Shown piece by piece: positions 12,249 through 23,710 of a DNA stretch of 62,000 nucleotides. The notes under the pieces are model-generated. The model had not been told where the DNA came from. It worked only from the letters and a program-made list of their open reading frames with translations, and made no database searches. The stretch covers positions 23,996,513-24,058,512 of the forward strand of contig CM043968.1 in assembly GCA_014529385.2 (NCBI GenBank), written 5' to 3'. The stretch is from Adiantum capillus-veneris. Taxonomy: Eukaryota > Streptophyta > Polypodiopsida > Polypodiales > Pteridaceae. The position numbers and the translations under genes were made by a program. Positions within the stretch are counted from its first letter, which is position 1. Each line of letters opens with the position of its first letter.

Positions 12249-12550
12249 GCTTTGGGTAAGAGAACCTTGAACTGGCTGAAGACTGGTCTAGACTCTACTA
12301 GACCAGACGAGTGACTAGACCAGCTGGACCAGGGACCAGGGACGAGGGACGAGGAGGACTAGACCAGGGTCGAGGGGTCTAGACCAGAGACGAGGCAAGT
12401 TGGACCAGGGCGAGAGGGGACCAGGCCAGCAAGGCGAGAGACTAGACCAGCTAGATTAAGCTATCAAGGGTGAAACTGGACCAGACCAACAGGCTGCACA
12501 GGCGAAGCGAAGAACCCAGCTACTCAACAGAGTGAGACTTCAGTTGAGAT
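12249..12550. repeat. R1 5' leader with GACCAG/GACGAGG short repeats
   Basis: The leader between primer site and gag is rich in imperfect CTAGACCAG, GGACCAGG and GACGAGG words, densest at about 12290-12440. It reads as a decayed short-period array. The part nearest the primer site (12480-12550) is unique sequence. Confidence 0.55.
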
Positions 12551-12566
12551 CCCATCGTGGTCGCCA
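12551..12566 (-). promoter_or_regulatory. R1 primer binding site
   Basis: On the minus strand, TGGCGACCACGATGGG lies three bases inside the 5' LTR end. Position and TGG start fit a tRNA primer site. It is not the tRNA-Met type used by E, F, H and N. A tRNA-Arg-type primer is likely, by analogy with Tat-lineage elements. Confidence 0.7.
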
Positions 12567-12569
12567 AAA

Positions 12570-13152
12570 TGAGAGCACCTGTAGCGCGGATAATGTGTCG
12601 TGCTCTCTACAGTGTGGGTGTCCCCCAGTGCAATGTGCGTGACAATCTCACTCAACAAACAGAAACTCTCTCAACAGAATGAAATACAAGAAACAATGGA
12701 TAATAACAGAGACACAGCAGTAGACCAGAACATGTGGACTCGACTAACTCAAAGGACCTTGTACAGACTCTGGAGTGGCAGCACACTCAGCTCCAGCCCA
12801 GGACTCACAGGTACAAGATGGGGTGTCGAGGCTCAGATGTGCATGGATGGTGTAGCAGTGCTCTGTGTAAGACTCTCTAGACGACTACGTGCAAGATAAG
12901 CCCCAACTCCCCCAAAACGACTACTGATATGTACAACCATGAGAGCCACCAACGGCCCATAAATGTCCAGCCAGCTAAGTCTATCTCCAAACTGAGTGGT
13001 GGTGGTGACCTGGCCACGACGTCCACTAGACCACCGTAGGTACCCTGCCACATGTCACTCCCAGCCAAAGGGTCCGTCCAGTGTGAACCAGACCAACTGA
13101 AGCTAACTGTCCAACTGCCTGTCCTGTGAAGTGACACTGTAGCAGGCTACAC
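12570..13152 (-). repeat. R1 5' LTR
   Basis: Direct repeat of 2046-2613 with few point differences over the shared part. Begins TGAGAGCACC and ends GGCTACA on the plus strand. It adjoins the primer site at its left edge, so it is the 5' LTR of a minus-strand element. Confidence 0.88.
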
Positions 13153-14547
13153 CGATATGGCTGAAAACAGCGGAAACAAGTGCACAATCCTGTAAGTCCC
13201 TCCTCAGATCCATCCTGGACACATGACATGACAAGCCAAACTCACACCTAGCCATACATAGTGAGCGGACATCAGACTCACCTCCAAGCCATAGAACCAA
13301 TACGGGCTCACCCCCGAGGCTGGGAGCCTGCAGCCAAATGGGCTAGCATCTACCACAAGGGCTGGTGTCCCATACCACCAAGCCCACACCAATACGGGTG
13401 TGTGCATAGAGCAGCCAAGGGCTAAGAGTCCAAGAGTGGTGATCACACAAGATGTCTCACTAAGGAGACCCAAGTCCTATTTATAGGACTACATAACCAA
13501 AAGGACAAGTTTACATTGGCCGAGCATAGTACAAGCACCCATCCTAATGTCTAGGGACGTAACAAATCCCTCAGATCCGATGGCCGACAGTAGTAACCTC
13601 CAAATGTGGAACCTCTGAAAGCAACCCCGTTGCGGCGATCTCCTAGATTTGCAAGAGGGCAAGAGAGGGCACAATAGGAGAAAGATCCTCCAAAAACACG
13701 AAGCAAAAAACAATAGAGAGATGAAAACGCTAGAGAGAGAAATTGTTGAAGAGGGAGAAAATGCTAAGAAGAGGAAACCTTGCTCTAATGATCATTGAAC
13801 TCATACAATGTGGCGAAGTACGAGGGAGTGGGATCCCCATATAGGGACTCCCAAATTTTGCTACTCTCATCCCACCAAATAAATAACCCCACAGCTCTAA
13901 AATAGAGAAATGGATCAATAGGTGGAATCAAGTGGTACTAGGTATCAGGGAAAAATACCCCCAACCTGCGGCCACCAAGAGGTAGACTATATGACAATGC
14001 TAGCAGTACAAGGAGAGAAAAACAAGGGCAAGAACAAACTACCTCACACAGGCCGGACACAGCCATAAAACAACCCTCACTCCCTATGATCATCCCCTGG
14101 GAGATATTGGGCACTAGCAGCTCCACCACACAACCGCCCAGAGAGGTGACAAACTCTAACAACCCTTCTCAGCTCCTCGTCAGACTGCACAATTGTGGAG
14201 CTACTAGGTGACATCTAAAGAAGAAGCTTCTTTATACCGGGCTTGAGAAGACAACAAGGCAAGGCACACCTCCATCTGCTCTCCATCAGAAACTCTACTG
14301 TGCAACTATGACTGTAGCTAGCATCTGTGAGTGTCAGCATTGCCTCGCACATCTGGCAACCAATCTAACACGCCTAAATCCCAGAGAGTAGTCCATATGT
14401 ACTCAAGCACCTCCACCATCCGTGCCGTATCAACTAGAGCACTCTGCCGCATGCAACCACTGTTGTCTAGCACACCATGCAACATCTTGACCGAAGGAAC
14501 CTGCCTGAGAGTAAACTCAGCTCGGTGTGTCCATATTTGTAGGAGGA
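13153..14547. repeat. Degenerate LTR-like DNA, probably old copia-type
   Basis: No intact gene. Three hints point to decayed LTR elements on the minus strand. First, CCTATAAATAGGAC (about 13472-13485), a TATA box in a setting that looks like U3/R. Second, a decayed primer site at about 13775-13795, where the minus strand reads TGATCATTAGAGCAAGG against TGGTATCAGAGCAAGG. Third, a following block (ACAATGTGGCGAAGTACGAGG) that recurs, diverged, at about 26493-26520. The element borders could not be fixed. Part of 14318-14593 is open on the minus strand but shows no known motif. Confidence 0.4.
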
Positions 14548-15563
14548 TCAAGTCAGTACAGTCCACATATTGTGTACCCCCTCTAACCTCCAAGCCAGAA
14601 GCTTTACCTCAAATCGACACCTTGTGCTCGTCAAATACAACAACCATGCCAAGTCTGCAAAGCTCATACACTGACAAAATGTGGTAACCAAGCCGAGGAA
14701 AATAAAGACCATGGGAGATGCAACTTTCCCCTTTGCCAGCTGGAATAAGCTCCATAGCCCCATCACTATGTACAAGAGCCACCAATCTGTCTCCGAACAT
14801 AATTGAACCTTCATATTGCCTCGGATCATACATCAAATTACAAGAAGTCATGTGCTTAACTGCACCACTGTCAATGATCCAAATTTTGAGAGTCAAGGAA
14901 AGTGAAATCCTCCTCCTACTCCAAAGGTAACTGATCCTATGGGATCTCTATCTCTGTAATAAAGGTAAATGCTTGAGTCACTCCGACTAACTCCGCTCTC
15001 CGTAAAGGGCATTTCCTCCGATAATGGCTCGCACTTGTTACAATGTCTTTGGGCTTTCAAGGCTTACCGCTCCTCATCGATCATCGTAGAAGGTGGTTGA
15101 CTCTGTCCAACGTGCTGTTTTCCTTCGGACTGATAGTTCTAGACGAGGAGGAGCAATTCAAATCCCAAATTACATCAAGATCTTCTGATTCAACGGAGGA
15201 TTTGGCAGCCTGCCACACAATTAAGTGGTTCACTTCTAATCAAAAAAGAATATCAACCCGAGTAATACAAAGGCAACTAGGACAAGCCGCACATAGCTTA
15301 CGAGGGGGAGGGGAAACTCTACTCAACCATGGGATGTCCCCAAATCTGCTTAGCACTTGTCATCGCTTTCACATGATCCAAAATCTATGGGGTACAGCTC
15401 AAGATGATAAAAGACGGCACTCAAGCATTGACATGCTCCCAAATTGCACCCTCCTCCGTTGTAGATGGCTTCTCCACTTTCTCGATCATGAAGAACTCGA
15501 GATCATACAAGTCAAATACCGCCATCATCATCATCCTCCAAGTACTATAGTTGATACCATCTA
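14548..15563 (-). pseudogene. Copia element G: gag and protease remnant
   Basis: The minus strand gives a copia gag start (GINYSTWRMMMMAVF at about 15555-15510, then EEGAIWEHV) and, after decay, a copia protease: KIWIIDSGAVKHMTS, with the catalytic DSG-type Asp at about 14870, followed by LGYHILSVYELCR. Integrase and RT are not recognisable to the left, so the element is truncated or too decayed. Its gag is cut at 15563 by N1 and resumes at 19994. Several shifts and stops make it a pseudogene. Confidence 0.75.
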
Positions 15564-16704
15564 TGTTAGGTGCAGTTAAATGAATGTTTGAACTTTGCTC
15601 AAGATGAGTGCTCCGAACTGTGCTCAAGGTTCCTTTTGTTCTTATGGAAGGGAGAGCCTTGCGTTCTTAATGAGAGAGTGCAATGGACACAAACAAAGTG
15701 AATGAACACTGTGCGTGCAAGTGTATGAGACTGAGAGATAGAGAGAGAAGAGAAATACGACACCAAGACGTTGTAAAACCCTCCTCCGAAGGCCCCACTC
15801 TCTATGGCGAGAGCGGTATACTTATGATTGCACAAATCTCTACAATGCTTGGACTTGCCGACGATGTCAACGACGATGAGGACGACGATGAGACGGGCTG
15901 AAATCTGAAAACGCTAAGGGCTGAAATCTCAAATCTTGTATCTGCTGAATTCTGACTCTATGTCGATGACGACGATGACGCGCTGAAACTGTAAACCTTG
16001 CGCCGTGCGGCAAGGAACTGCTGCGGGAAGGTGAGATTTGCGAAGTTCGGGACTTTATCTGCGGGTACTAACTGCTGAAAACTGAAAAAGTTGATGTTCC
16101 TTGATGTTCCGTCGTGGTGAATCTGCAAAACGCCAGGGCTGATCTTCAAACCAAAAACGCTAGGGCTGAAAATTGTTCAGCTGTCGCCGGAGGTCCTGCA
16201 AATGCAAAACGCTAGGTTGATCTGCTGTGTCGTGTCGACGCCGGAGCTATCTGCTGTGCACAAATCGCCAAGGCTGGTTTGGTCCAAAAACGCTAGGCCT
16301 CTTGGGTTCTGCTGAAAAGTTGCATGCTGAGCGAGTGCTCCTGCTGCCTCTTCTTCCAATTAGTGCTAGCATAGGTTTGCTTATATACAAACTTACTCAA
16401 TTTGCCCTACCTACTTTCCAACAAAAGTCACTTAAAAATAATAAGTGAAAAATATCAAAAATAGGTAAAATAGGCTAAATGCACTGGAAAATTCCCCTGA
16501 AGGATTCTAATGGATTCTGATGGGAATCCTTATGATCATGCTGTGTGCAACCAGAGGATATGCATCTACACTAAGTGTCTGGGCATGCACGGTCTGCGAA
16601 CAAACACACAAAAATGCCAAATCACTTCCTATTCTAGACTGACTGAACCCTTGTCGTGTTGTAGCTTGTCCACAGACACATAGGGTTGGATGTGTTATGT
16701 GACA
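15564..16704 (-). repeat. N1 3' LTR
   Basis: 1141-bp copy matching 18792-19988 and, inverted, both N2 LTRs. In element orientation it starts TGTCACATAACAC, a decayed form of the family's palindromic start, and ends CCTAACA. It carries several degenerate AACGCTAGG motifs (reverse of CCTAGCGTT). Confidence 0.9.
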
Positions 16705-17010
16705 TCCTCTCCTTTTCAAAGTGAGGTACTGGTACCGAACTGTATGGCGTTGAGGGAGATCGCCAATAGCATCCGGAATCCTGGAAGGGACTCTTCCCCA
16801 GCCCACTCTGATGTGTGGGTCATGCGGTACTTGAACTTCATAAAGGTCTACAACGCTTGCTTCTTTGGGCCGCGCCGAAAGCGACACAAAGTCTTTTGTG
16901 GCTCCTTCAATGCTTCAACTTCGTCGAGAGTCATGCTTCTTTCTTCTTCAAGAATCTCCATGGATGAAAATTCATGAAACCATTTCCAACACAAAACCAT
17001 GAACATACCT
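16690..17010 (-). pseudogene. N-family ORF2 (unknown), copy 1
   Basis: The minus strand reads from LCWKWFHEFSSMEILEE through LDEVEALKEPQKTL, then after a 2-base insertion (TG, near 16885) SLSARPKEAS...DLYEVQVPHDP and RYQYLTLKRRGCH. The last residues are encoded by the polypurine tract itself. N2 has the same protein-like order without that shift (32442-32790). Conservation of a frame of about 110 codons in both copies suggests it once coded. No known domain is recognised. Confidence 0.5.
16705..16717 (-). promoter_or_regulatory. N1 polypurine tract
   Basis: Minus strand GAAAAGGAGAGGA directly abuts the 3' LTR start. The same site in N2 is AAAAGGAGGGGA. This is the expected plus-strand primer for second-strand synthesis. 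Confidence 0.85.
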
Positions 17011-17355
17011 ATTCCATGTAAAGTGACTCAAAAAAATCTTGTAGTCCTAATAGACTGTGCATGCAATGTAGATGAACAAATAGACAAAGTGCCAAACCGT
17101 TCACCACACACACGCAAACAATGAGATCGAATCTTTCTCTTATGATCTAGAGCAATCAACTATGGCAATTCACAACGGAAATGCCCATGCTTGGTGCTCA
17201 TACTTTCTTGTGTTGTTTCTACAAATGTGTCATGCCAAGGAAGAGACATGGAATGTGACTTCCTTGAATGCATACTTTTTAGCTTTTCATGAAAAATCCG
17301 CATACATCTGTGCTCATTCATGAGTGAAACGTGCTTAACGTACAATATGTCATGC

Positions 17356-18315
17356 CTAGGAAATCACATAAAAATGTTGACTAAAATACAGGAAACGATC
17401 ACGAATGAAACACTCGAACAATGCGTGCTGACTAATAATGGGAACACATAATACTTCCTGTGAGGGTTCTTTGGACCTAGGCTCGAGAGCCAAGATCGGT
17501 TCTTCCTGAAGGGGTGCTTTGGACCTAGGCTCGAGAGCCAAGATCGATGCCTCCTGAGGGGGTTCTTTGGACCTAGGCTCGAGAGCCAAGATCGGGTCTT
17601 CGTGATTGATCGTCTCTACAATGAGGTTAGCTTCACTAGAGAAAGTATCAACTAACACATCATCCTTCTTGTGAACAATAACATCTTCTTCATGCAACTC
17701 ATCATGCTTGTGAGAAATCACATCTTGATCATGAAAAACGTCATGCTCATCATTATCATTCAAATCATCATGCTCATCATTATCATTCAAATCATCATGC
17801 AAAGCATTGTCATTCAAATCATCATGCAAATCATGTGTGTCTTGCTTTGGAGAAGTAGAGACTGAGAGAGTCTCCGTCTCCTGAATCTCTTGCATCTGTG
17901 CCAGCACTTGAGAAAGGAGTCGCAAGAACTCTTTCATGTGCTGGTCGCTCTTTTCTTTTATGGCTTTGTACTCGCAATCAAATTCTGCTTAACTTTCTTT
18001 GTTTTCGCGATCCAATTTGGCTTGTCGTTCTTTGTCTTCCAAGTCGTACTTACGCTCTATGGCTACCATGCTTTCTTCGTATTCACGATCTATGTCTGCC
18101 ATCTCGTCTTCGTAGGCCTTTTTGTCAGCTTCTCTTTCCGCTTTTCGTGCTTCGCAATCTAATTGTTGTTCCATAAACAACTACGTCAACTCCTTCATAG
18201 GAGTTAATGCAATCCTTGGCGTAGATAGGGAAGGGGGAGGGTCGGAAAAACTGCCTGGTGGGGAAAATTGTTCTTCGCCTCTCTCATGCTCACCACCTCC
18301 ATGCGAAGTATCCAT
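17356..18315 (-). pseudogene. N-family ORF1: coiled-coil and His/Asp-repeat protein, copy 1
   Basis: One minus-strand frame of 320 codons from ATG 18315 to the stop at 17356, with only two internal stops (about 18181 and 17988). Order: a Gly/Glu/Pro-rich N-terminus (GEEQFSPPGSFSDPPP); a charged coiled coil (EARKAEREADKKAYEDEM, then IERKYDLEDKERQAKLDREN); a linker; a His/Asp/Asn repeat tract (HDDLNDN three times, then HDQDVISHKHDELHEEDV); and three tandem ILALEPRSKE units. N2 carries the same N-terminus, coiled coil and HDDLHDQDVISHEHDDL but lacks the EPRSK units. It may be a diverged gag-like structural protein. No CCHC knuckle is seen and the function is unknown. Confidence 0.6.
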
Positions 18316-18777
18316 TCCGCTTTGGGTGATTCTGAAGTCATGGGTTCTTGTGGTCTTGGGTTCTTAAGTTCACGAGGAACTTGGGGTTCTTGTGGGTCTT
18401 GGGTTCTTGGGTTCTTGAGGGTTTTGAGGTTCTTGAGGTTTCCTTTCGCTTGCAATCTGTGTTTGAGAAGGATGTTCTCTTCACCCGAGTTCTACTCTTT
18501 TCCGCGGGCGCACCCCTTGGCGGCCTTGCGCTCACACCAAGGTTGCTTTTTCCCACCTCACGTCGATTGGCCGGCCGCTAAGTGCACGGTCCGCTCTCAA
18601 TGAGTGAAAAGAGGCACAAAGGGAAGCTGGACAAGCCCTTCTTTCTTGTATTTCCTGTCACTCTTCAAAAACACGATTAGGAATCGACACACCCAAGTGA
18701 ACTTGGGTTCGTGCAACCTCAACAAGCAAAAAAAAAATTATGAGGTTCTTTCCTTGAGTGATACAGAACACTGCCAA

Positions 18778-18791
18778 AGCTCTGATACCAA
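18778..18791 (-). promoter_or_regulatory. N1 primer binding site (tRNA-Met type)
   Basis: Minus strand TTGGTATCAGAGCT directly after the 5' LTR end CCTAACA. TGGTATCAGAGC is the standard plant initiator-tRNA-Met primer site, which fixes the element's orientation. Confidence 0.92.
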
Positions 18792-19988
18792 TGTTAGGTG
18801 CAGCGGAATGAATGTTTGAACTTTGCTCAAGATGAGTGCTCCGAACTGTGCTCAAGGTTCCTTTTGTTCTTATGGAAGGGAGAGCCTTGCGCTCTTAATG
18901 AGAGAGTGCAATGGACACAAACAAAGTGAATGAACACTGTGCGTGCAAGTGTATGAGACTGAGAGATAGAAAGAGAAGAGAAATACAACACCAAGACGTT
19001 GTAAAACCCTCCTCCGAAGGCCCCACTCTCTATGCCGAGAGCAGTCTACTTATGATTGCACAAATCTCTACAATGCTTGGACTTGCCGACGATGTCGACG
19101 ACGATGAGGACGACGACGAGACGGGCTGAAATCTGAAAACGCTAAGGACTGAAATCTACAAATCTTGTATCTGCTGAATTCTGACTCTATGTCAGTGACG
19201 AGGATGCGACGACGACGCGCTGAAACTGTAAACCTTGCGAAAACTGACCGTGCGGCAAGGAATTGCTACGGGAAGGTGAGATTTGCGAGGTTCGGGACTT
19301 TATCTGCGGGTGCTAGCTGCTGAAAACTGAAAACGGGCTGATGTTCCTTAATGTTCAGTCGTGGTGAATCTGCAAAACACCGGGGCTGATCTGCAAACCA
19401 AAAACGCTAGGGCTGAAAATTGTTATGTTGTCGCCGGAGGACTTGCAAATGCAAAACGCTAGGCTGATCTGTTGTGTCGTGTCGACGCCGGAGCTGATCT
19501 GCTGTGCACAAATCGCCAAGGCTGGTTTGGTCCAGAAACACTAGGTCTATGCTGTGGAGCAAAAACGCTAGGCCTCTTCGGTTCTGCTGAGAAGTTGCCT
19601 GTTGAGCGAGTGCTCCTGCTGCCTCTTCTGCCAATTAGTGCTAGCCTAGGTTTACTTATATACAAACTTACTCAATTTGCCCTACCTACTTTCCAACAAA
19701 AGTCACTTAAAAATAATAAGTAAAAAATGTCAAAAATAGGGAAAATAGGCTAAATGCACTTGAAAATTCCCCTGAAGGATTCTGATGGATTCTGATGGGA
19801 ATGCTTATGATCATGTTGTGTGCAACCAGAGCATATGCATCTACACTAAGTGTTTGGGCATGCACAGTCTGCGAACAAACACACAACAATGCCATATCAC
19901 TTCCTATTCTAGACTAACTGAACTGACTGAACCCTTGTCGTGTTGTAGCTTGTCCACAGACACATAGGGTTGGATGTGTCACGTGACA
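18792..19988 (-). repeat. N1 5' LTR
   Basis: 1197-bp copy matching 15564-16704. In element orientation it starts with the perfect palindrome TGTCACGTGACA and ends CCTAACA next to the primer site. Open frames inside it are chance ones. Confidence 0.9.
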
Positions 19989-19993
19989 ATCTA

Positions 19994-20272
19994 ACTGACG
20001 ATCAATTAAAAAATTAAGAAGGGTAGATATCTTCACCGGTTTGTCACCGATCTCCTTGTGATATACATCCCACGTAGCACTTGACAATGGTCCAATACCA
20101 TCATCATTTCAATCACTATCCATCATGTTGAGAGGAAGCGTAAGGTCCTATGAAGAGGATAGGCTTGAGTACTTGGAAGGAATTGCCCCAAATCAGCCCG
20201 AGCAACTCCAAATCAGCAGCAAATCTGAGACACAAATGGACAGTCAGCAATTTATCCCTCCTTCAGTCCACT
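19994..20272 (-). pseudogene. Copia element G: 5' part of gag, separated by N1
   Basis: Removing N1 and one ATCTA copy joins this segment to 15563. The minus strand then reads LNFLIDRQLDGINYSTW across the junction, so the two pieces are one gag. An upstream ATG at about 20130 is followed by a TGA. The segment ends at 20272, where F is inserted. Confidence 0.7.
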
Positions 20273-20829
20273 TGTAACAAACTTGGACACTCCAAGTCAA
20301 GAATCAACCGCGACAGCACCAAATAACCACTTCAAAACAATTCACAGATCACAATAGATTTGCACTGGCCCGGCGGAGTTCCGTGCCTAGAGATATTGGC
20401 CCCAAAGACTGGCGCCCCTTTCGGTATTTCTTTTTGTATTAATCAATCATCAAAGTACAAGAGAGCGGTTAGGGTTTCACTCTCAGACTCTGCGTCCAGA
20501 TGCTCTGAGAAGTGAGGCCCTCACCACTAATTTAAAGGTTACAAGGGATGCCCAAAAGCAGAGCCCCAAAAGCTTTTAAAATCAAAAGCATCAGTTCTCT
20601 CTCTCTCTTAGAGAGTCTTTTCTCTTTTTTCTTATAAAAAAAAGCAAAAGCAAAATTCGCGTCGCTCATCATTTTCCAAAAAAAAAAAATAATAATAATA
20701 ATAATAATAATCCGCCTCCGCGATTTCCGGAATTTAGGGTTTTTGGCAAAAATTAGGGTTTGCAGGAATTTTAGGGTTTCTGGCAGAAATTAGGGTTTCT
20801 GCTGTCCGCCACGTCATCACTTTGTGACA
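20273..20829 (-). repeat. F 3' LTR
   Basis: 557 bp, TGTAACA...TGTGACA on the plus strand. It matches 25882-26426 apart from A-rich and (AAT)n length changes and an extra telobox unit. It contains the block TATTGGCCCCAAAGACTGG that is also in E's LTR. Confidence 0.92.
20735..20803 (-). promoter_or_regulatory. Telobox cluster in F LTR
   Basis: Four AAACCCTAA-type motifs (plus strand TTAGGGTTT) at spacings of about 15-20 bp, near the start of U3 in element orientation. The other LTR keeps three (about 26347-26398). Teloboxes are known plant promoter and Polycomb-recruiting motifs; a role here is inference. The spacing is not the 7-bp period of telomeric DNA. Confidence 0.6.
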
Positions 20830-21059
20830 TACCCCCCTCTTGAAAGCGAATTCCATTTCATAAAGTCATCCAGCAGAATACTGTCAGCTCTCAGTATCCC
20901 TGAAGCTCAAAGAGACATCAGTGACTTTAGTATCAAAATCGAGGCATCTGTTGACAAAGGAGTGGAGCGACTCCCCTCTTGTGCATCCCACTGCACCAGA
21001 TCTTCGGCCAAGCTGAGTTTCTGGGTTCCGTTTGGAGTAGACTATGCTAAACCAAAACA

Positions 21060-23710
21060 TCGAGGTAAAGTTTCACAATCCGAGGAGTATCTGCTAGGTC
21101 CTCCTCCTCCATCCACTTCGCATCAAATGCAGGAAAGTTCTTGAACTTAACCAAGAACCGCCTTCGGACTTTACCTTTCTTCGTATCATTATGTGCCAAA
21201 ATCTATTCAGGAACAAGGATCACCTCGTTTTCTTCCACTTCGGGTTGCTCATCAGGCTCCCCATCATCAGGCACATCACCCTTAACAGGGTTCAAGAGAC
21301 TCACATGCAATGCATTATGAATCCTCCAAGTATCTGGCAGGTCCAATCGGAAGGAGACATCATTTATCTTGTCAGTAATCTGGAAAGGTCCGTAGTATCA
21401 CATACTAAGCTTTGGAAAAAGCCTCTCCTTTCCCTTTTTTTTTCTTAGGCGTGCCTTCTCAAAAGTAAGAGCACCCAATCATCCTCCTTCAGTTTCCAGT
21501 CGCGACGATGGCGATCCGCTGCCTTTTTCTGTCGTTCTTGAGACTTCTGTAAAGTCTCGTGAACCTTGGCAAAAGCCGTATCCAAATCTCGCGAATATTC
21601 ATCCGCTTCAAATTTCTAATCTTTCGTGCTCAGGAAGGATGGAACCTTCGCAGCAGTTTCAACAATCTCTCATGGCGTCTTCCCCGTCGAAGAGTGTATC
21701 GTGTTATTGTAGGCAAATTCCACCAAAGGTAAGTTCTTTTCCCATTGAGTCTTCTGATGCGAGATACAAGACTTCAATAAATCTAAAATCACTGAATTGG
21801 CAATCTCAAATTGCCCGTCAGTCTACAAGTGGAACGATGACGAGAACTGCAACCGCGTCCCAATGTTCTCCCAAATTGCCTTCCAAAACAAACTCATAAA
21901 TCTGGGGTCTCTGTCGGAGACAATCGTCTCAAGCGTGCCATGTAATCGGAAAATCATCGTGATCATTCTGTATTCTCGGGAGATAAAAAAAATGAAATCC
22001 ATTTCAATATTTTCCCAGGGGCGGGTGGGTGGGTATGGGTAAAGGCTGTAACAATCCCTGTGCCTTATGCCTGTCAAACTTGACCTTCTAGCATACCAAG
22101 CAACTGCGCACAAACTCTTCCACATCCTTCTTCAGTCTCCGCCAAAAGAAATCTCTCTCTACCCCTTTCATGGTGGTAGCAATGCTGCGGTGACCCGTAA
22201 AAGGTGGACAGTGGCAATCAGTCATAACCTTTTCCCTCAACGGCTGTGTAACGCACAACATAGTCTTTTTCATCAAGTAGCCTTCTCGAAGGGAGTATCC
22301 AGCTACTGTCTCCCCATCCCGTATCCGTGTGAAAATATCTGCAAAATCTGTATCTGTGGCACACTGATCGACCATATCCTCGAAGCTCCTATGATGTATC
22401 GCGGAAATAGCCAGAACCAACGGTTTCCGAGACAAAGCATCTGCCACCACATTCTTCTGTCCCTGCACATGGACAATCTGGAAGTGAAACTGTGACAAGA
22501 TGTTCGCCCACCGCATCTGCTTTTCCGAAAGCTGCTTCTGTGACAAGAAGTAGCGCAAACTCTGATGGTCTGTAAAGACAATAAAATCCGCTCCGAGTAG
22601 GTAATGCCGCCACTGAGTAAGAGCATGGATAACCGCCAAAAGCTCTTTCTCATAAATCTGTGCTGTCATCTCCGGCCTAGAGAACAAACGGCTCTCGTAA
22701 GCTATGACATGGCCTTCTTGCATCAAGACCGCACCCAGACTACGACCACAAGCCTCACAATATACTTCGAATGACTTCTGCAAGTCCGCCAAAGTCAAAA
22801 TAGGTCCCGTAGTCAATTTCTCTTTCAATGTCTGAAAGGCAGTCCCCTCTGTGGGTCCCCACGAAAAAGGTACTCCTTTCTGTGTCAAGATATGCAAAGG
22901 GGAAGCAACCTCTGCAAACTTTCGTATGAACCGCCTGTAGTATAAACATAGTCCCAAGAAGCTTCTAACTTCATGGACATTCCTCAAATCGGGCCAATCA
23001 CGGATAGTCTCTATCTTGGCCGGGTCCATTTGCACTCCTGTTGTGTTGCTGACACAATGTGTCCCAAAAAGTGTATCCATGGTAGGAAAAAATTCACTTT
23101 TCTTTGCATTAATCACTAGCGTGTGATCTCGTAATGCCTAAAAGACTTGAAGCAGATGATCTCTGTGTTGTGCCTCATTCTTCGAGAAAACAATGATGTC
23201 GTCAAAGAAAGTGCCAACAAATAGCCTGTACTCTCGAAAAATCCTGTCCATCATCCGGTTAAATGTCGCAGGAGCATTGGTTAAGCCAAAAGGCATCACC
23301 AAAAACTCAAATAACCCAAAAGTCGTCCGAAAAGCTGTCTTGTAGACATCTCCTGGCGCTATCCTGATCTGATGATATCCACTCTTCAAGTCAATCCTGC
23401 TAAAGCACGAGGATCCCTGTAACCTGTCGAGTATATCATCGATCCTAGGAATCGGAAATCTGTTCTTGATGGTGATTTCGTTGAGAGTGCTATAATCGAT
23501 GCACATTCTCCAAGATCCGTCTTTCTTCAAAACCAACAACACTGGAGAGCAATACGGTGAAGTACTAGGCTGAACAAGACTCTTTTCCAAGAGGTCTTTC
23601 ACTGAGTTCATAATCTTTTCATTCTGTACTCGGCTCACACAATAAGGTGGCCGATTCGGTGGTGTGCTTCCAGATATCAGATCAATGGTATGATCTTCAG
23701 GCCCTCTCAA
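21060..23710 (-). pseudogene. F pol: RT, RNase H, integrase and chromodomain
   Basis: RT occupies 23710-23138 ([33 protein letters not shown], with FFDD in place of YVDD). After one stop at about 23138 the same frame continues to 22088 through RNase H (YYRRFIRKFAEVASPL, AVIHALTQWRHYLLG, TDHQSLRYFL, VVADALSRKP) and the integrase zinc region (GHRSIATTMKG...CLVC). Integrase core follows in broken frames to about 21400: MDFIFF, VSDRDPRF and QTDGQFEIAN give the D, D and E. At about 21202-21075 lies a chromodomain (KVRRRFLVKFKNFPAFDAKW, EEEDL), preceded by a TAG. The protease region (about 24150-23750) keeps GIPWYHKNYAVVDYR but its active-site block is not readable. Confidence 0.88.

Larger units (their letters stand above)
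2046..13152 (-). mobile_element. R1: Ty3/gypsy LTR retrotransposon (Tat/Athila-like), minus strand
   Basis: The two ends are direct repeats of about 570 and 583 bp ending TG...CA. Between them, on the minus strand, lie a primer site, gag, protease, RT, RNase H, integrase, a G-rich minisatellite and an extra ORF before the 3' LTR. The integrase lacks a chromodomain and the protease has an Athila/Tat-type DGGSGINLMP, so this is a non-chromovirus gypsy lineage; an extra ORF downstream of pol is known in those lineages. Total length is about 11.1 kb. No matching 5-bp target duplication was found (CTTTG at left, CCGAT at right), so one end may be recombined or decayed. Confidence 0.88.
15564..19988 (-). 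mobile_element. N1: pol-less LTR retrotransposon (family N, copy 1)
   Basis: LTRs at 15564-16704 and 18792-19988, a tRNA-Met-type primer site, a polypurine tract and a perfect 5-bp target duplication ATCTA (15559-15563 and 19989-19993) define a complete 4.4-kb insertion in the gag of element G. The 2.1-kb internal region has two open frames that are also kept in copy N2, but no protease, RT, RNase H or integrase. It must have been moved by another element's enzymes. The same family sits in opposite orientation at 29649-34001. Confidence 0.92.

Noticed and set aside
2041-13157. 5-bp target duplication for R1
   Set aside because: Flanks CTTTG and CCGAT do not match, so I did not claim one.
20735-20803. 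Interstitial telomeric repeat
   Set aside because: TTAGGGTTT words are 15-20 bp apart, not tandem heptamers.
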